From contig QCCG01000005.1 in assembly GCA_003281335.1 (NCBI GenBank), positions 1 through 64,000 of the forward strand: a DNA stretch of 64,000 nt, in the 5' to 3' direction. Under the pieces are notes generated by a model that worked only from the letters and a program-made list of their open reading frames with translations, was not told the origin of the DNA and ran no database searches. A program made the translations under genes and the position numbers. This document shows, piece after piece, positions 39,490-49,194 of this stretch. The DNA comes from Prochlorococcus sp. AG-347-K19 (GTDB lineage Bacteria > Cyanobacteriota > Cyanobacteriia > PCC-6307 > Cyanobiaceae). The first letter of the stretch is position 1; each line of letters starts with the position of its first letter.

Positions 39490-39720
39490 ATGTCTAGTAA
39501 TGCTGAAAAGCTCTATAAGTTAATAGCCAACGATTCTAAAAAGAAGCAAAGTCTGTTTATGACAGCCTTAACTAATCCCAAAAAAGCCTTGGATAAAATA
39601 TGCGATATAGGCAACGAGTTAAATATTTCTGTGACTAAAGAAGAGGTGATTGAATATTTGAGTACTATTGATGATGAAGCAACTAAAATGTGGTTAATCA
39701 AGGCTCGAGGAGGTCTTTAG
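39490..39720 (+). CDS. Small Nif11-like protein
   Basis: MSSNAEKLYKLIANDSKKKQSLFMTALTNPKKALDKICDIGNELNISVTKEEVIEYLSTIDDEATKMWLIKARGGL; layout resembles Nif11-type small proteins. Confidence 0.6.
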   Translation: MSSNAEKLYKLIANDSKKKQSLFMTALTNPKKALDKICDIGNELNISVTKEEVIEYLSTIDDEATKMWLIKARGGL

Positions 39721-39874
39721 GAAAAGGTTTCGAATAATTATTATTTGGATTAGGAATAGGTTTTATTCTTTTGTTGTAGCCACCTCCACCAGCCAATGTC
39801 CAAAAAAACCAATAACTTGGAATTGCAAGGGCTGCAGCTATGAAAATCACTGCAATTTGTTCTATTCTTTTCAT
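39698..39874 (-). CDS. Small single-TM protein (58 aa), not in ORF track, convergent overlap with Nif11-like gene
   Basis: MKRIEQIAVIFIAAALAIPSYWFFWTLAGGGGYNKRIKPIPNPNNNYSKPFPKDLLEP. Confidence 0.6.
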   Translation of the reverse strand: MKRIEQIAVIFIAAALAIPSYWFFWTLAGGGGYNKRIKPIPNPNNNYSKPFPKDLLEP

Positions 39875-39946
39875 GTTTAAATTTTATTCCACAAAATATT
39901 TTTTAGTAAATAAACCACAGATTTTGTAAATTCTATTTTTAAAACA

Positions 39947-41572
39947 GTGATTAGATTTGAAGGTGTAAGCAAAATTTATTCTACAGATGTTGTTTTAAAA
40001 AATATTTGTTGGGAGATTAAGAAAGGAGAAAAAGTTGGCTTAGTTGGTTCTAATGGTGCAGGTAAATCAACCCAATTTAAAATTTTAATTGGAGAAGAAG
40101 AGCAAACAAGTGGAACCATCATCAAAGAGGGAAATCCTAAAATTGTCCATTTAAAGCAAGAGTTTGATTGTAATTTGAATTTTTCAGTGAGACAGGAATT
40201 AGAAAGTTCTTTTAAAGATATACAAATTGTTGCCATTAAACTTTTAGAAATTGAGAATAAAATGAAATCATTGGATACAAAAAAAAATTCTGATGAACTT
40301 GCAATATTTGTAAATCAACTCGCAAAATATCAAGCAAAATTTGAAGCTTTAGGTGGTTATAAAATGCAATCTGATGTAGAAAAAATATTACCAAAATTAG
40401 GCTTTTCTATAGAAGATGCTGACAAATTAGTGGGCAATTTCTCCGGTGGTTGGCAGATGAAAGTTGCGCTTGGAAAAATTATTTTACAAAAACCTGATTT
40501 ACTTTTACTGGATGAACCAACCAATCATTTAGATTTAGAAACTATTTTTTGGTTGGAAGAATATCTATCATCGCTTAAAATTGCAGTGATAATAATCAGC
40601 CATGATAGATATTTCTTAGATAAATTATGTAAAAAAATAATTTTTGTAGATAGAGGAACATCTGAAACATATAATGGAAACTATTCTTTTTTTGTTGAAC
40701 AGAAATCTTTGAATGAAGAATCACAAAATAAAGCATATCAATTACAACAAAAAGAAATTGAGTTACAGAAGAGGTATATAGATAGATTTAGAGCTAGTGC
40801 AACTAGAAGTTCTCAAGCAAAGAGTAGAGAAAAACAATTAAAAAAGATTTCTAAAATTGAGGCTCCCATAGCAAAATCAAAAAGCCCTGTTTTTAATTTT
40901 CCAGATTGTCCTCGCTCAGGAAAATTAGTTCTAAATATCAAAAATTTGTCTCATAGTTTCGAGGATAAAATTCTTTTTTTAGATATTAATTTAAAGATTT
41001 CTTCTGGGGATAAAATAGCAATATTGGGACCTAATGGCTGTGGTAAATCTACATTGCTTAAAATTATTATGAAAAAAATATCCCCTGAAATTGGAGAAAT
41101 TAATCTTGGTAAACATAATATAATTACTAGTTATTATGAACAGAATCAGGCTGAAGCACTTTCACTTGAAGAAAGGGTTATTGATTTAATATGTTATAAG
41201 TCTCCAGAATGGTCCCAAAAAAAAGTTAGAACATTTTTAGGGGGTTTTGGCTTTCAAAATGAAACTGTTTTTAAATTTATTAAACAACTCAGTGGGGGAG
41301 AAAAGGCAAGATTAGCATTGGCGCTAATGATTATTAATCCTTGTAATTTCCTTCTTTTGGATGAGCCAACTAATCATTTGGATCTGCAATCTAAGGAAAA
41401 CTTAGAATTAGCAATTAAAAATTATAAAGGTTCATTATTAATCGTTTCTCATGATCGGTATTTTATTTCAAAGGTTGCAAATAGAATTATTGAAATTAAA
41501 GATTCAAAGTTATTTTCATATGATGGCAATTACGAATATTTTTTAGAAAAAACTCAAAGCCAAAAACTTTGA
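39947..41572 (+). CDS. ABC-F family ATPase
   Basis: Two ATPase domains: GSNGAGKSTQFKIL / NFSGGWQMKVALGKIILQKPDLLLLDEPTNHLDLE and [13 protein letters not shown] / LSGGEKARLALALMIINPCNFLLLDEPTNHLD; no TM. GTG start. Confidence 0.95.
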   Translation: MIRFEGVSKIYSTDVVLKNICWEIKKGEKVGLVGSNGAGKSTQFKILIGEEEQTSGTIIKEGNPKIVHLKQEFDCNLNFSVRQELESSFKDIQIVAIKLLEIENKMKSLDTKKNSDELAIFVNQLAKYQAKFEALGGYKMQSDVEKILPKLGFSIEDADKLVGNFSGGWQMKVALGKIILQKPDLLLLDEPTNHLDLETIFWLEEYLSSLKIAVIIISHDRYFLDKLCKKIIFVDRGTSETYNGNYSFFVEQKSLNEESQNKAYQLQQKEIELQKRYIDRFRASATRSSQAKSREKQLKKISKIEAPIAKSKSPVFNFPDCPRSGKLVLNIKNLSHSFEDKILFLDINLKISSGDKIAILGPNGCGKSTLLKIIMKKISPEIGEINLGKHNIITSYYEQNQAEALSLEERVIDLICYKSPEWSQKKVRTFLGGFGFQNETVFKFIKQLSGGEKARLALALMIINPCNFLLLDEPTNHLDLQSKENLELAIKNYKGSLLIVSHDRYFISKVANRIIEIKDSKLFSYDGNYEYFLEKTQSQKL

Positions 41573-41683
41573 TTTCTTTTAGTAAAATTTACAATTGGCT
41601 AAGTAAGATCACTCATTTATCTTTACATAGTTGACCGTCCTTGATTAATCTTAAAAATACAAAAATAGGTTTTAAGGGTTTAA

Positions 41684-41827
41684 ATGAAAAATTATGATTT
41701 CCAAGAAAAAAATTTTCAAATTTCTGATCCTATTGAAAGTTATTTCGAATGCATTACTTCCTGCGATATGAGAGATGGTAAATGTATTTCTAGATGTGTG
41801 GAAATACTTAAAAGGAATGAAAATTAA
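41684..41827 (+). CDS. Twin CX3C microprotein (47 aa), not in ORF track
   Basis: MKNYDFQEKNFQISDPIESYFECITSCDMRDGKCISRCVEILKRNEN; four Cys as CX3C-X6-CX3C. Confidence 0.65.
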   Translation: MKNYDFQEKNFQISDPIESYFECITSCDMRDGKCISRCVEILKRNEN

Positions 41828-41832
41828 ATTTT

Positions 41833-42954
41833 TTAGTTATTTTGTAGATTAGTAATATCAGTTGGTATTACTTTTAATTTAATAAACTTATTTTTACGTT
41901 TCAATAATATATTTACTTGTTTTTTGATACCATTTTTACTAATTTGTTCTATTACGTCTGATGCGGTTTCAATATCTTTATTGCCTATTTTAATTAAAAT
42001 ATCATCCAGCTTGATTCCACTTTTTTCAGCTGGACTGTTCGGTACTACATATCCAACTTTTACGACATTATTTTTTCTATTAGGAATACTTTCTTCTATT
42101 AGGCTAATTCCAATCATAGGATGTATTACTTTCCCATTGTTTAAAAGTTGATAGGCAATGTCCTTAGCTTTATTAATTGGGATTGCGAAACTCAAACCCG
42201 CGCCTGGACCTGATCTTATCAACGTATTAATACCAATTACCTCTCCATCGCTATTCAACAGTGGGCCTCCAGAATTACCAGGGTTAATAGCAGCATCTGT
42301 TTGTATTAGTTCAAGTTTTTTATCATATATTCCTAATTGAGTTACGTTTCTATTTATATTACTAATAATTCCAAGCGTAACTGTGTTTTCCAGTCCGAAT
42401 GGATTTCCAACTGCTATAGCCCAATCACCAACTTTAATCTTTGCAGAATCGCCTAATTTTGCTTTTGGCCAAGGCCCTTTCCCTTCAATCTTTAGCACAG
42501 CTAAATCGGTAAAAGGGTCTTGGCCTATCAATTTAGCGTTTATTTTTTTGCCATTGGTTAAACCAACAATCACCTTATCTGATCCATTAACTACATGAGC
42601 ATTTGTCATTACAAGTCCATCTGCAAATATAAATCCACTGCCTTGGTTTTGCTCTATCCTTGGTCGATTTTCGTTAGGCAAATCTAATCCAAAAAATCTT
42701 TCAAAATATGGATCTAGAAATAGTTGCGAATTTCCTGGAAAATTTCTTTTTTTAACATATCTTTGAGTATCAATTGTCACCACAGCTGCACCGGTTTTTT
42801 CTACAGCTTTTGTTATGAAAGATTTGTTTGCTAATAAACTAACTTCGTTAATTTTTGGTTTGCTTAATGGTTGAGATATTACATATACAGGATATGTAAT
42901 GCCTGCTGAAATTAATGAGACAATGAATAATAGCTTTTGGATGTATCTTTTCAA
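41833..42954 (-). CDS. HtrA/Deg-family serine protease with PDZ domain
   Basis: GSGFIFADGLVMTNAHVV, DPFTDLAVLKI, TDAAINPGNSGGPLLNSDGEVIGIN; C-terminal PDZ; N-terminal signal segment. Confidence 0.96.
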   Translation of the reverse strand: MKRYIQKLLFIVSLISAGITYPVYVISQPLSKPKINEVSLLANKSFITKAVEKTGAAVVTIDTQRYVKKRNFPGNSQLFLDPYFERFFGLDLPNENRPRIEQNQGSGFIFADGLVMTNAHVVNGSDKVIVGLTNGKKINAKLIGQDPFTDLAVLKIEGKGPWPKAKLGDSAKIKVGDWAIAVGNPFGLENTVTLGIISNINRNVTQLGIYDKKLELIQTDAAINPGNSGGPLLNSDGEVIGINTLIRSGPGAGLSFAIPINKAKDIAYQLLNNGKVIHPMIGISLIEESIPNRKNNVVKVGYVVPNSPAEKSGIKLDDILIKIGNKDIETASDVIEQISKNGIKKQVNILLKRKNKFIKLKVIPTDITNLQNN

Positions 42955-43127
42955 TTTTGATTTTCTTATGTTCTTCGAGAGATTTAACTTACTATATTAG
43001 TGTAATTTAAATATAACTAGTAATCTAATTAATTGAATCTAGAGAATAATTTAGTGACTTAAAATAGCTAAATTTCTTTTTTTCGGGCTATGATGTAAAA
43101 CATATAACCAACTAATTTATAAGTTCA

Positions 43128-43391
43128 ATGACTATTCTGTTTCCCATTATATATTCTGCGGCCTTAACTTATTTAGTGTGGAAAGCTTTTAAAGTAATGT
43201 CTAATGGTTGGGGTATATCCGATAATAAAAATAATCGTTTAAGTACCTCCAGTTTTAAACAAAAAAAGTACACAATACATCCAGAGCTTTTAGATAAATC
43301 AGGTAACATAACAGAAGAGGAGTTATTAACAGTAAGATTTTCGAATGATAATGATACCTCATTAGAAGAAAAAGGCTCAACAACTGATTAA
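43128..43391 (+). CDS. Small membrane protein (DUF2973-like)
   Basis: N-terminal TM PIIYSAALTYLVWKAFKVM then YTIHPELLDKSGNITEEELLTVRFS. Confidence 0.75.
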   Translation: MTILFPIIYSAALTYLVWKAFKVMSNGWGISDNKNNRLSTSSFKQKKYTIHPELLDKSGNITEEELLTVRFSNDNDTSLEEKGSTTD

Positions 43392-43415
43392 TCAAAATAC
43401 ATCTTAGGAATAAAA

Positions 43416-43799
43416 TTGGAATTAAGAACAAAAATTGTTTCAGCGGTAATAAGATCTCTCAAATTGCCTCCAAGGTTTCGCTTGAAAATGGTTAAAGAAG
43501 ATCCAGTGAGACTTGAACTAAGCCTTACTCCTTCTTACGGTAAAAATCCTGTAATAGTTGGCATAGTTGAATCTTTAGACTTAGTCGCGCGAAGAGATAG
43601 AGAAGGTAGACTTCCTAGAGATCTTCAGGGGACTTGGGACTGGACTGTAAGACATGGAAAAGTTACTACTGGAGGTTGGAATCCTATGTTAAAAGAAGCA
43701 TTGCAAACAATGTTTGATACAGGTTTACCAGCCATAGTATATGAGGAATTAACTGGAGATGAGTATCGACCTGTTGATGGTGTAAGACATGTTAAATAA
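43416..43799 (+). CDS. Conserved cyanobacterial hypothetical protein
   Basis: 127-aa ORF with compositionally ordinary, well-structured sequence (PSYGKNPVIVGIVESLDLVARRDREGRLPRDLQGTWDWTVRHG). Confidence 0.8.
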   Translation: MELRTKIVSAVIRSLKLPPRFRLKMVKEDPVRLELSLTPSYGKNPVIVGIVESLDLVARRDREGRLPRDLQGTWDWTVRHGKVTTGGWNPMLKEALQTMFDTGLPAIVYEELTGDEYRPVDGVRHVK

Positions 43800-43868
43800 A
43801 TAATTTATTATTTTTCATAAAATCTTCCTTAAAACGTTAAAATAGTCTGATAGATAATTTAGTTAATT

Positions 43869-44015
43869 ATGAATAAAGACAATCAACCAAGATTTGGCTT
43901 TGTAAATTTTGCGGAAACTTGGAATGGCCGTATGGCAATGATGGGTATTTTGATTGGACTTGGTACTGAATTAATTACTGGACAAAGTATTCTTAGGCAA
44001 ATTGGTATAGGTTAG
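43869..44015 (+). CDS. hli: High-light-inducible protein (48 aa), not in ORF track
   Basis: MNKDNQPRFGFVNFAETWNGRMAMMGILIGLGTELITGQSILRQIGIG; ETWNGRMAMMG motif. Confidence 0.92.
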   Translation: MNKDNQPRFGFVNFAETWNGRMAMMGILIGLGTELITGQSILRQIGIG

Positions 44016-44019
44016 TATT

Positions 44020-44361
44020 TTACTTAATTTCTTCTGCTTTCACATCAATGGTACTTTCACTAGGCTTTTTATCTAATTGATTTTTCTTATTAATATTCTC
44101 TAAATCTGCACCGCAATTCATGCAGTTTTCACTTAAACCTAATGATATCGCCCCACAATTACTGCATGTATTAATTTTAGATTTGTAAGAGTTAAAACCC
44201 ATAAACACTAAAACTAATAATAGAAGAGGAATTAAAAATAAAAGAATTAGAATATTTCCAAGAAGGCTAATAAAAAAGTTAAATCCAAAAATTGGTATAA
44301 GGATAAATATTATTAATGAGTAGGTAAGAAGATTTTTATTAGCTTTAAGAAAATAATTCAC
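44020..44361 (-). CDS. Membrane protein with zinc-ribbon motif
   Basis: Two TMs followed by CSNCGAISLGLSENCMNCGADL. Confidence 0.75.
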   Translation of the reverse strand: MNYFLKANKNLLTYSLIIFILIPIFGFNFFISLLGNILILLFLIPLLLLVLVFMGFNSYKSKINTCSNCGAISLGLSENCMNCGADLENINKKNQLDKKPSESTIDVKAEEIK

Positions 44362-44372
44362 CTTAGTTATCC

Positions 44373-45305
44373 TTATCTATAATTTCTTTTTTTTTTATTT
44401 ACTAAAGTCATACTAGCAATTACTACGCTCCAACACTGTCCAAAATATAAAATAACTCCTAATAGCCATACCCACAAAGTAAGTACTAGAAAACCTCCTA
44501 TAAAACCGTATGCTTGAAATCTTACTCCAAGCGAGAGAATACTTTTACTTACTGCTAGGTTCAAAGTAGTTAGGCCAATTCCAATAAGAAAAGATCCAGG
44601 TAAAAGTGGTTTCAATGGAACTTTTCTACTGGGTAAAAGTGCTTGTAATAAAAGAGCCATTAAAGAAAAGCCAATTAGTGGTATTGCAAACTGACCAACT
44701 TGTAATAATGGCAACTTTAATAATAAATCAGAAATAAGATTATTTGATTTTGAAAGATTTTCTAAAACGTTACTTGGAATCATCCTAAGATTTGCACTAA
44801 TTTGATCTAGTACCATTAAAAAACCAATAAAGAATACTATTAAGAAGGCTTCAACTCTATTGCGGAGAAACTTCGAAGCTTGCACTCTCCAAGCAGCATT
44901 TACTTTTTTAGAAGGAATTTCGTCCTCCCAAAGCCTATCCGAACCTCTTTGAAGAGATAGATATGCATTTCCTGCTGTAAAAAGCAAAAACATAGCCCCA
45001 AGAATTCCTGCCCCAAAACCTTGATCTATCAAATTAAATAATGTTGTCTCTACTAACTCAACTACTGAAGGAGGTAAAAGCTGAGCAGCAATTGCAATTA
45101 TTTGTTGATCTAATCCTTCTTGTTTGCCTAGGAACCATGAAGCTATTGAAAGAGAAATTAGAAGGATGGGAAAAAATGATTGAAGTGTGTAGTATGCAAA
45201 AGCAGCGCTTAAATCAACACAATCAGATTTGCTCCATCGCTCACAAGCTCCCCATAAACTTTTGAGTATCCATGTTGAACTTCTCTGCATATTAAATTTC
45301 TTCAA
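44373..45305 (-). CDS. YihY/BrkB family inner-membrane protein
   Basis: DLSAAFAYYTLQSFFPILLISLSIASWFLG, LFLLFTAGNAYLSLQRGSDRLW, LGVRFQAYGFIGGFLVLTLWVWLLGVILYFG. Confidence 0.9.
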   Translation of the reverse strand: MKKFNMQRSSTWILKSLWGACERWSKSDCVDLSAAFAYYTLQSFFPILLISLSIASWFLGKQEGLDQQIIAIAAQLLPPSVVELVETTLFNLIDQGFGAGILGAMFLLFTAGNAYLSLQRGSDRLWEDEIPSKKVNAAWRVQASKFLRNRVEAFLIVFFIGFLMVLDQISANLRMIPSNVLENLSKSNNLISDLLLKLPLLQVGQFAIPLIGFSLMALLLQALLPSRKVPLKPLLPGSFLIGIGLTTLNLAVSKSILSLGVRFQAYGFIGGFLVLTLWVWLLGVILYFGQCWSVVIASMTLVNKKKRNYR

Positions 45306-45380
45306 ATATTTATTTATTTATTTAATTTTTATTGTATCTGATTAAAAAATTTTTCAAGCAATTTTTTATTTATGATGCAA

Positions 45381-46196
45381 CTATTTTGCTAATAATAAAT
45401 TGCCCCATGGCTTTAGAATTTCAAATTTTTCAATAGATCTACAAGCAATTAATGGAAAATTAACATCGCTCAAGTCTTCTCCAGAAACTAAATTTAAGGG
45501 ATCTGTTTCTAACCACTCTATAGAACAATTGAGTTCTTCTAATAGCAGCCAGGCTGCTGCAATATCCCATATCTTAGGGGTTGATTCTATTGCTCCGAAA
45601 GTTTGTCCCATCGCTACACTCGTAAGATTTAAACTCGATACACCTAAGAGTCTGATTTTGCCAGGAAATACTGAGTTTGGTTTTTTTTGTAAAATTTTTA
45701 TTGATCTACTACATAAAGAAATGCATTCACTTTGGCGATTATTTTGGCTAGGATCAATTTTCTTGTTATTTAACCAAACCCCTTTACCTTTTATGGATAC
45801 AAACTTTTTTTTCAATGTAGGAATTATTAAAAAAGAAGATTGTGGTTTACCATCAACTAACCTTGCTACAGATATAGACCAGTAAGGAATACCGGCAGCA
45901 AAATTTGTTGTCCCATCGAGTGGATCAACTACCCAGTAAGCTTTTGAATTTGGAATTAACTTTTGGCCTTCTTCACTAAGGACGCCTTCACCTGGAGCTA
46001 TTGAAGCTAAGCCATCTACGATTGTTTTGTCACTCCATAAATCACAACTCGTTAATAATGATCCATCTGCTTTATTGCTGGCGCTAATATTTCCAAAATC
46101 TTTTGTTTGACGTAGACTGACCAAATCAAATAAAGAATCTAATTCACGTAGTTGCTTATTAGTTAAATTTGGTGGATTCATTTTTATATATTGCAA
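45381..46196 (-). CDS. Inositol monophosphatase family protein
   Basis: GVLSEEGQ, WVVDPLDGTTNFAAGIPYWSIS, WDIAAAWLLLEE. Confidence 0.93.
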   Translation of the reverse strand: MQYIKMNPPNLTNKQLRELDSLFDLVSLRQTKDFGNISASNKADGSLLTSCDLWSDKTIVDGLASIAPGEGVLSEEGQKLIPNSKAYWVVDPLDGTTNFAAGIPYWSISVARLVDGKPQSSFLIIPTLKKKFVSIKGKGVWLNNKKIDPSQNNRQSECISLCSRSIKILQKKPNSVFPGKIRLLGVSSLNLTSVAMGQTFGAIESTPKIWDIAAAWLLLEELNCSIEWLETDPLNLVSGEDLSDVNFPLIACRSIEKFEILKPWGNLLLAK

Positions 46197-47611
46197 ATAG
46201 AATTTTTATCCTTAATTTTAGTATTATTACTACCCAAACAATTTTTACTTTTATCAAGAAAAGTTAATCTCTCTAATTCATCTATATTCAGATTGTAATT
46301 ATATATTGCATTAATATTTTTTGATTTCGCATTACTTAATTCACTTTGCCTAACAAGAACATCTTTTAGAGTTGATATACCGACATCATATCTAAGTCTA
46401 GAAAGCCTTACAGACTCTTTGCTAGATTCAATTTCTTTAAGAGAAGAGATAATTTTTTCTTCATTTAACTTAAGATTTAAATAGGCTTTACTAATACTTG
46501 TGGTTAAAACATTTTTGAGATTTTCATAAGCATATTCTTCGGATTTGGCATTTGCTATTTTTGATTTGTAGGAGTTCTTATTTTGTCCGCCATCAAAAAT
46601 ACTCCATGCAAAATTTAGACTAATGGTATTTGTATAATTAGATCCAGATTTTTCAGAGTCGATAATAGTTGCTAGAGAGTCACCCTTTGAAAATGTACTA
46701 GATAATGAATTACTGATATAGATATTTGGCCTATTTTGAGCTAAAAAGCCCTCTGCTTGGCTCTTTTTGATTGATTTTTGAAGAATGAGGTTTTTTAAGG
46801 AAAGATTTTTATCCAAGCCTTCATTAACATTCTTATTCAATTTATGATTCCAAAACCCTATAAGATTTTGCTCTTTATTAGTTTCGAAATCTTCTTTAAC
46901 ATTAAGAATCTCTTTAAGAGAAATTTTATTAATTTCATGTTCTATTTTCTTTTCATTAAGTGATTGTTGATCTCTAGATAATTGAGCTTCTGCTTCAAGA
47001 AATTCAAATTTTGTACCAATTCCAGCATCTAGCTTTGCTTTAGCATTTTCTAAACTCGTAATTGATAAATCAAGTGTGAATTTTTTATTTTGAATATCTT
47101 GATATGACTTTTTGTATTTGTGATATCTGATTCTTGCTTCTTGAATTAAATCTTTTTTCTTAATCTCATAATTATTTTCTGCAATTTTATAATTTGTTTT
47201 GGCAATTTTAATTTCAGATCCTCTTAGTGGGGCAATTATATCCCATTTAATATTCAGGGAGGGATTAGCCGTAAATTGTGATGTTTTGTAAGTAGGTGAA
47301 TTGCTACTGTACTTTTTACCTGCGACATATTTTGGGAACCCATTGGCTTGAAAATCTAAGGATGGGTATCTTTTGGCAATTTGACTGGAAAGATTGAAGC
47401 TTGCAGAGGCTACTAGGTTTTGTAATGATTTTAATTCTTGATTATTTAATACAAGTTTTTCTATTTCTTGATAATCAACAAAAGTAATATTAGATTTTTC
47501 TTCTAAAACATTATCAATGTAATTTTTTGTTTCGCTCGATAGAACATTAAAGGTATTCATACTTAGAGTAAGCGGCAATAATAAGAAAGGATTTATTACT
47601 CTTCTAAGCAT
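46184..47611 (-). CDS. TolC-family outer-membrane efflux protein
   Basis: Signal-like N-terminus; two OEP repeats including NAKAKLDAGIGTKFEFLEAEAQLSRDQQSL and SVRLSRLRYDVGISTLKDVLVRQSELSNAK. Confidence 0.92.
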   Translation of the reverse strand: MLRRVINPFLLLPLTLSMNTFNVLSSETKNYIDNVLEEKSNITFVDYQEIEKLVLNNQELKSLQNLVASASFNLSSQIAKRYPSLDFQANGFPKYVAGKKYSSNSPTYKTSQFTANPSLNIKWDIIAPLRGSEIKIAKTNYKIAENNYEIKKKDLIQEARIRYHKYKKSYQDIQNKKFTLDLSITSLENAKAKLDAGIGTKFEFLEAEAQLSRDQQSLNEKKIEHEINKISLKEILNVKEDFETNKEQNLIGFWNHKLNKNVNEGLDKNLSLKNLILQKSIKKSQAEGFLAQNRPNIYISNSLSSTFSKGDSLATIIDSEKSGSNYTNTISLNFAWSIFDGGQNKNSYKSKIANAKSEEYAYENLKNVLTTSISKAYLNLKLNEEKIISSLKEIESSKESVRLSRLRYDVGISTLKDVLVRQSELSNAKSKNINAIYNYNLNIDELERLTFLDKSKNCLGSNNTKIKDKNSICNI

Positions 47612-47636
47612 GTTTTATAGTTTCGAGAATATTCGA

Positions 47637-49016
47637 TTAACCAATCAAAGTATTAATAATATCATTTGAATCATCAAGAACGTGAATTTTAGTATTTATC
47701 TGATTCTCAACTTCTTGAATATTTTTATCATCTAAAAATAAATTAGTATTAATTTTTAACATAATAGATGGTATGTAAACAGCTTCTCCTAAATCCTTAT
47801 TTTTCAGCCCGTAAATTAGATCTTCTCCAGTAAGAAGACCTGTAACAACTTGATCTTGACCCCAATAAATACTTGGCAAACCATATAAATTAATTGTTAA
47901 TCCATTAATTAAGTTTAATTTCTTAACTGTCGGAATTAGGGCTTCATAAACTAATTTACCAACAATCCAACTAACTTTTTTTGGCTTTTTTACTTTTTGG
48001 GGTAGGTTTTGAGTCTTGTCTCTTAATGCTTCTAGAAAGTTTCTAATAGTCCCAACTCCATTAGATTCTTGTGGCATATTTTCGTAGGTTTTGTAACTAG
48101 GTAAATTTGTACCAGCAATTAAATACCATTCGTCTGCTAGCCAACAAAAACGAGTCCCAAGAGTAATTTGCAGAGAGGCTTGAATTCTCTCTACTTGTTT
48201 AATAGTTTTTTTTGCGTATTCTGGGCTTATTGATTTTAATCCATCATTTTCAGGTCTAAATTTTGTAAGTCCTACAGGAACTATTGCGACTGAAAGTACT
48301 GTTTGAGAGGTTTTTTTATAGAATTCAGCAAGTTCCATAATTGATTTCTCAAGAATATCCCCATCATTTATATATGGACAAACAACAATTTGAGCATGTA
48401 TTTGAATAGAGTTTTTTTCAAACCACGAAATTTGATCAAGTATCACTCCTGCTTTTTTATTTTTTAATAATTTTTCTCTTGTGGCGGGATCAGTAGCATG
48501 AACTGAAATAAAAAGTGGGGATAGTTTTTGCATAGCAATTCTTTCCCAGTCTTCTTTGTTTAAATTCGTAAGAGTTAAATAAGAGCCATATAGGAAACTT
48601 AATCTATAGTCATCATCTTTTATATAAAGGCTTTTTCTTTTACCACTTGGCTGTTGATCAATGAAACAAAATGGACATCTATTATTGCATTGCTTGATTG
48701 AATCAAATAATGCATCTTTAAAATTTATACCTAAATTAACGTCTTGATCTTTTTCAATATTTATATTGTGAATCTCATGATTTTTATCTAAAACTGATAT
48801 GTCTAAAATTTCTTCACTTATCAGAATCTGATAATCAATTAAATCTCTTGGTTTTTTCCCATTAATACTAATAATTGAATCACCTGATTCAAATCCTATT
48901 TCTTCAGCAATAGAATTAGCTTCAATACTTTCAATTTCTGCAGGGTTGATTTTATAAGTAATATTAGGAACCAAAAGATCATTAGAATCTTCTGTATAAT
49001 TAATTTCTTGCCACAC
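47637..49016 (-). CDS. DUF512 / PDZ-containing radical-SAM-like Fe-S protein
   Basis: N-terminal PDZ-like SIEANSIAEEIGFESGDSIISINGK; CNNRCPFCFIDQQPSGKRKSLYIKDDDYRLSFLYGSYLTLTN; C-terminal DUF512-like part. Confidence 0.9.
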   Translation of the reverse strand: MWQEINYTEDSNDLLVPNITYKINPAEIESIEANSIAEEIGFESGDSIISINGKKPRDLIDYQILISEEILDISVLDKNHEIHNINIEKDQDVNLGINFKDALFDSIKQCNNRCPFCFIDQQPSGKRKSLYIKDDDYRLSFLYGSYLTLTNLNKEDWERIAMQKLSPLFISVHATDPATREKLLKNKKAGVILDQISWFEKNSIQIHAQIVVCPYINDGDILEKSIMELAEFYKKTSQTVLSVAIVPVGLTKFRPENDGLKSISPEYAKKTIKQVERIQASLQITLGTRFCWLADEWYLIAGTNLPSYKTYENMPQESNGVGTIRNFLEALRDKTQNLPQKVKKPKKVSWIVGKLVYEALIPTVKKLNLINGLTINLYGLPSIYWGQDQVVTGLLTGEDLIYGLKNKDLGEAVYIPSIMLKINTNLFLDDKNIQEVENQINTKIHVLDDSNDIINTLIG

Positions 49017-49194
49017 AATTTAAGGCCAAATACTCTTATTTATATTTATTCTAAACTTATATATGACTTAGAGTGTATTAAATACTTTTAAAAAACTAAA
49101 TATAGGTGTGAAATTATGGGCCTTTTATTTATTAAAATATGGCATTCGCAGTTTTCTAAAACACGATTTAGATTAATTAAAATAAACTTTTTCA

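Noticed and set aside
39490-39720. Prochlorosin precursor peptide
   Set aside because: No core peptide after GG, no Cys/Ser/Thr-rich C-terminus and no LanM-like gene in the window.
42158-42598. Plus-strand ORFs opposite the HtrA gene
   Set aside because: Antisense to a strong protease gene; no domain or ribosome site support.
45400-45885. Plus-strand 161-aa ORF opposite the inositol monophosphatase gene
   Set aside because: Antisense shadow of a conserved family; no recognisable protein.
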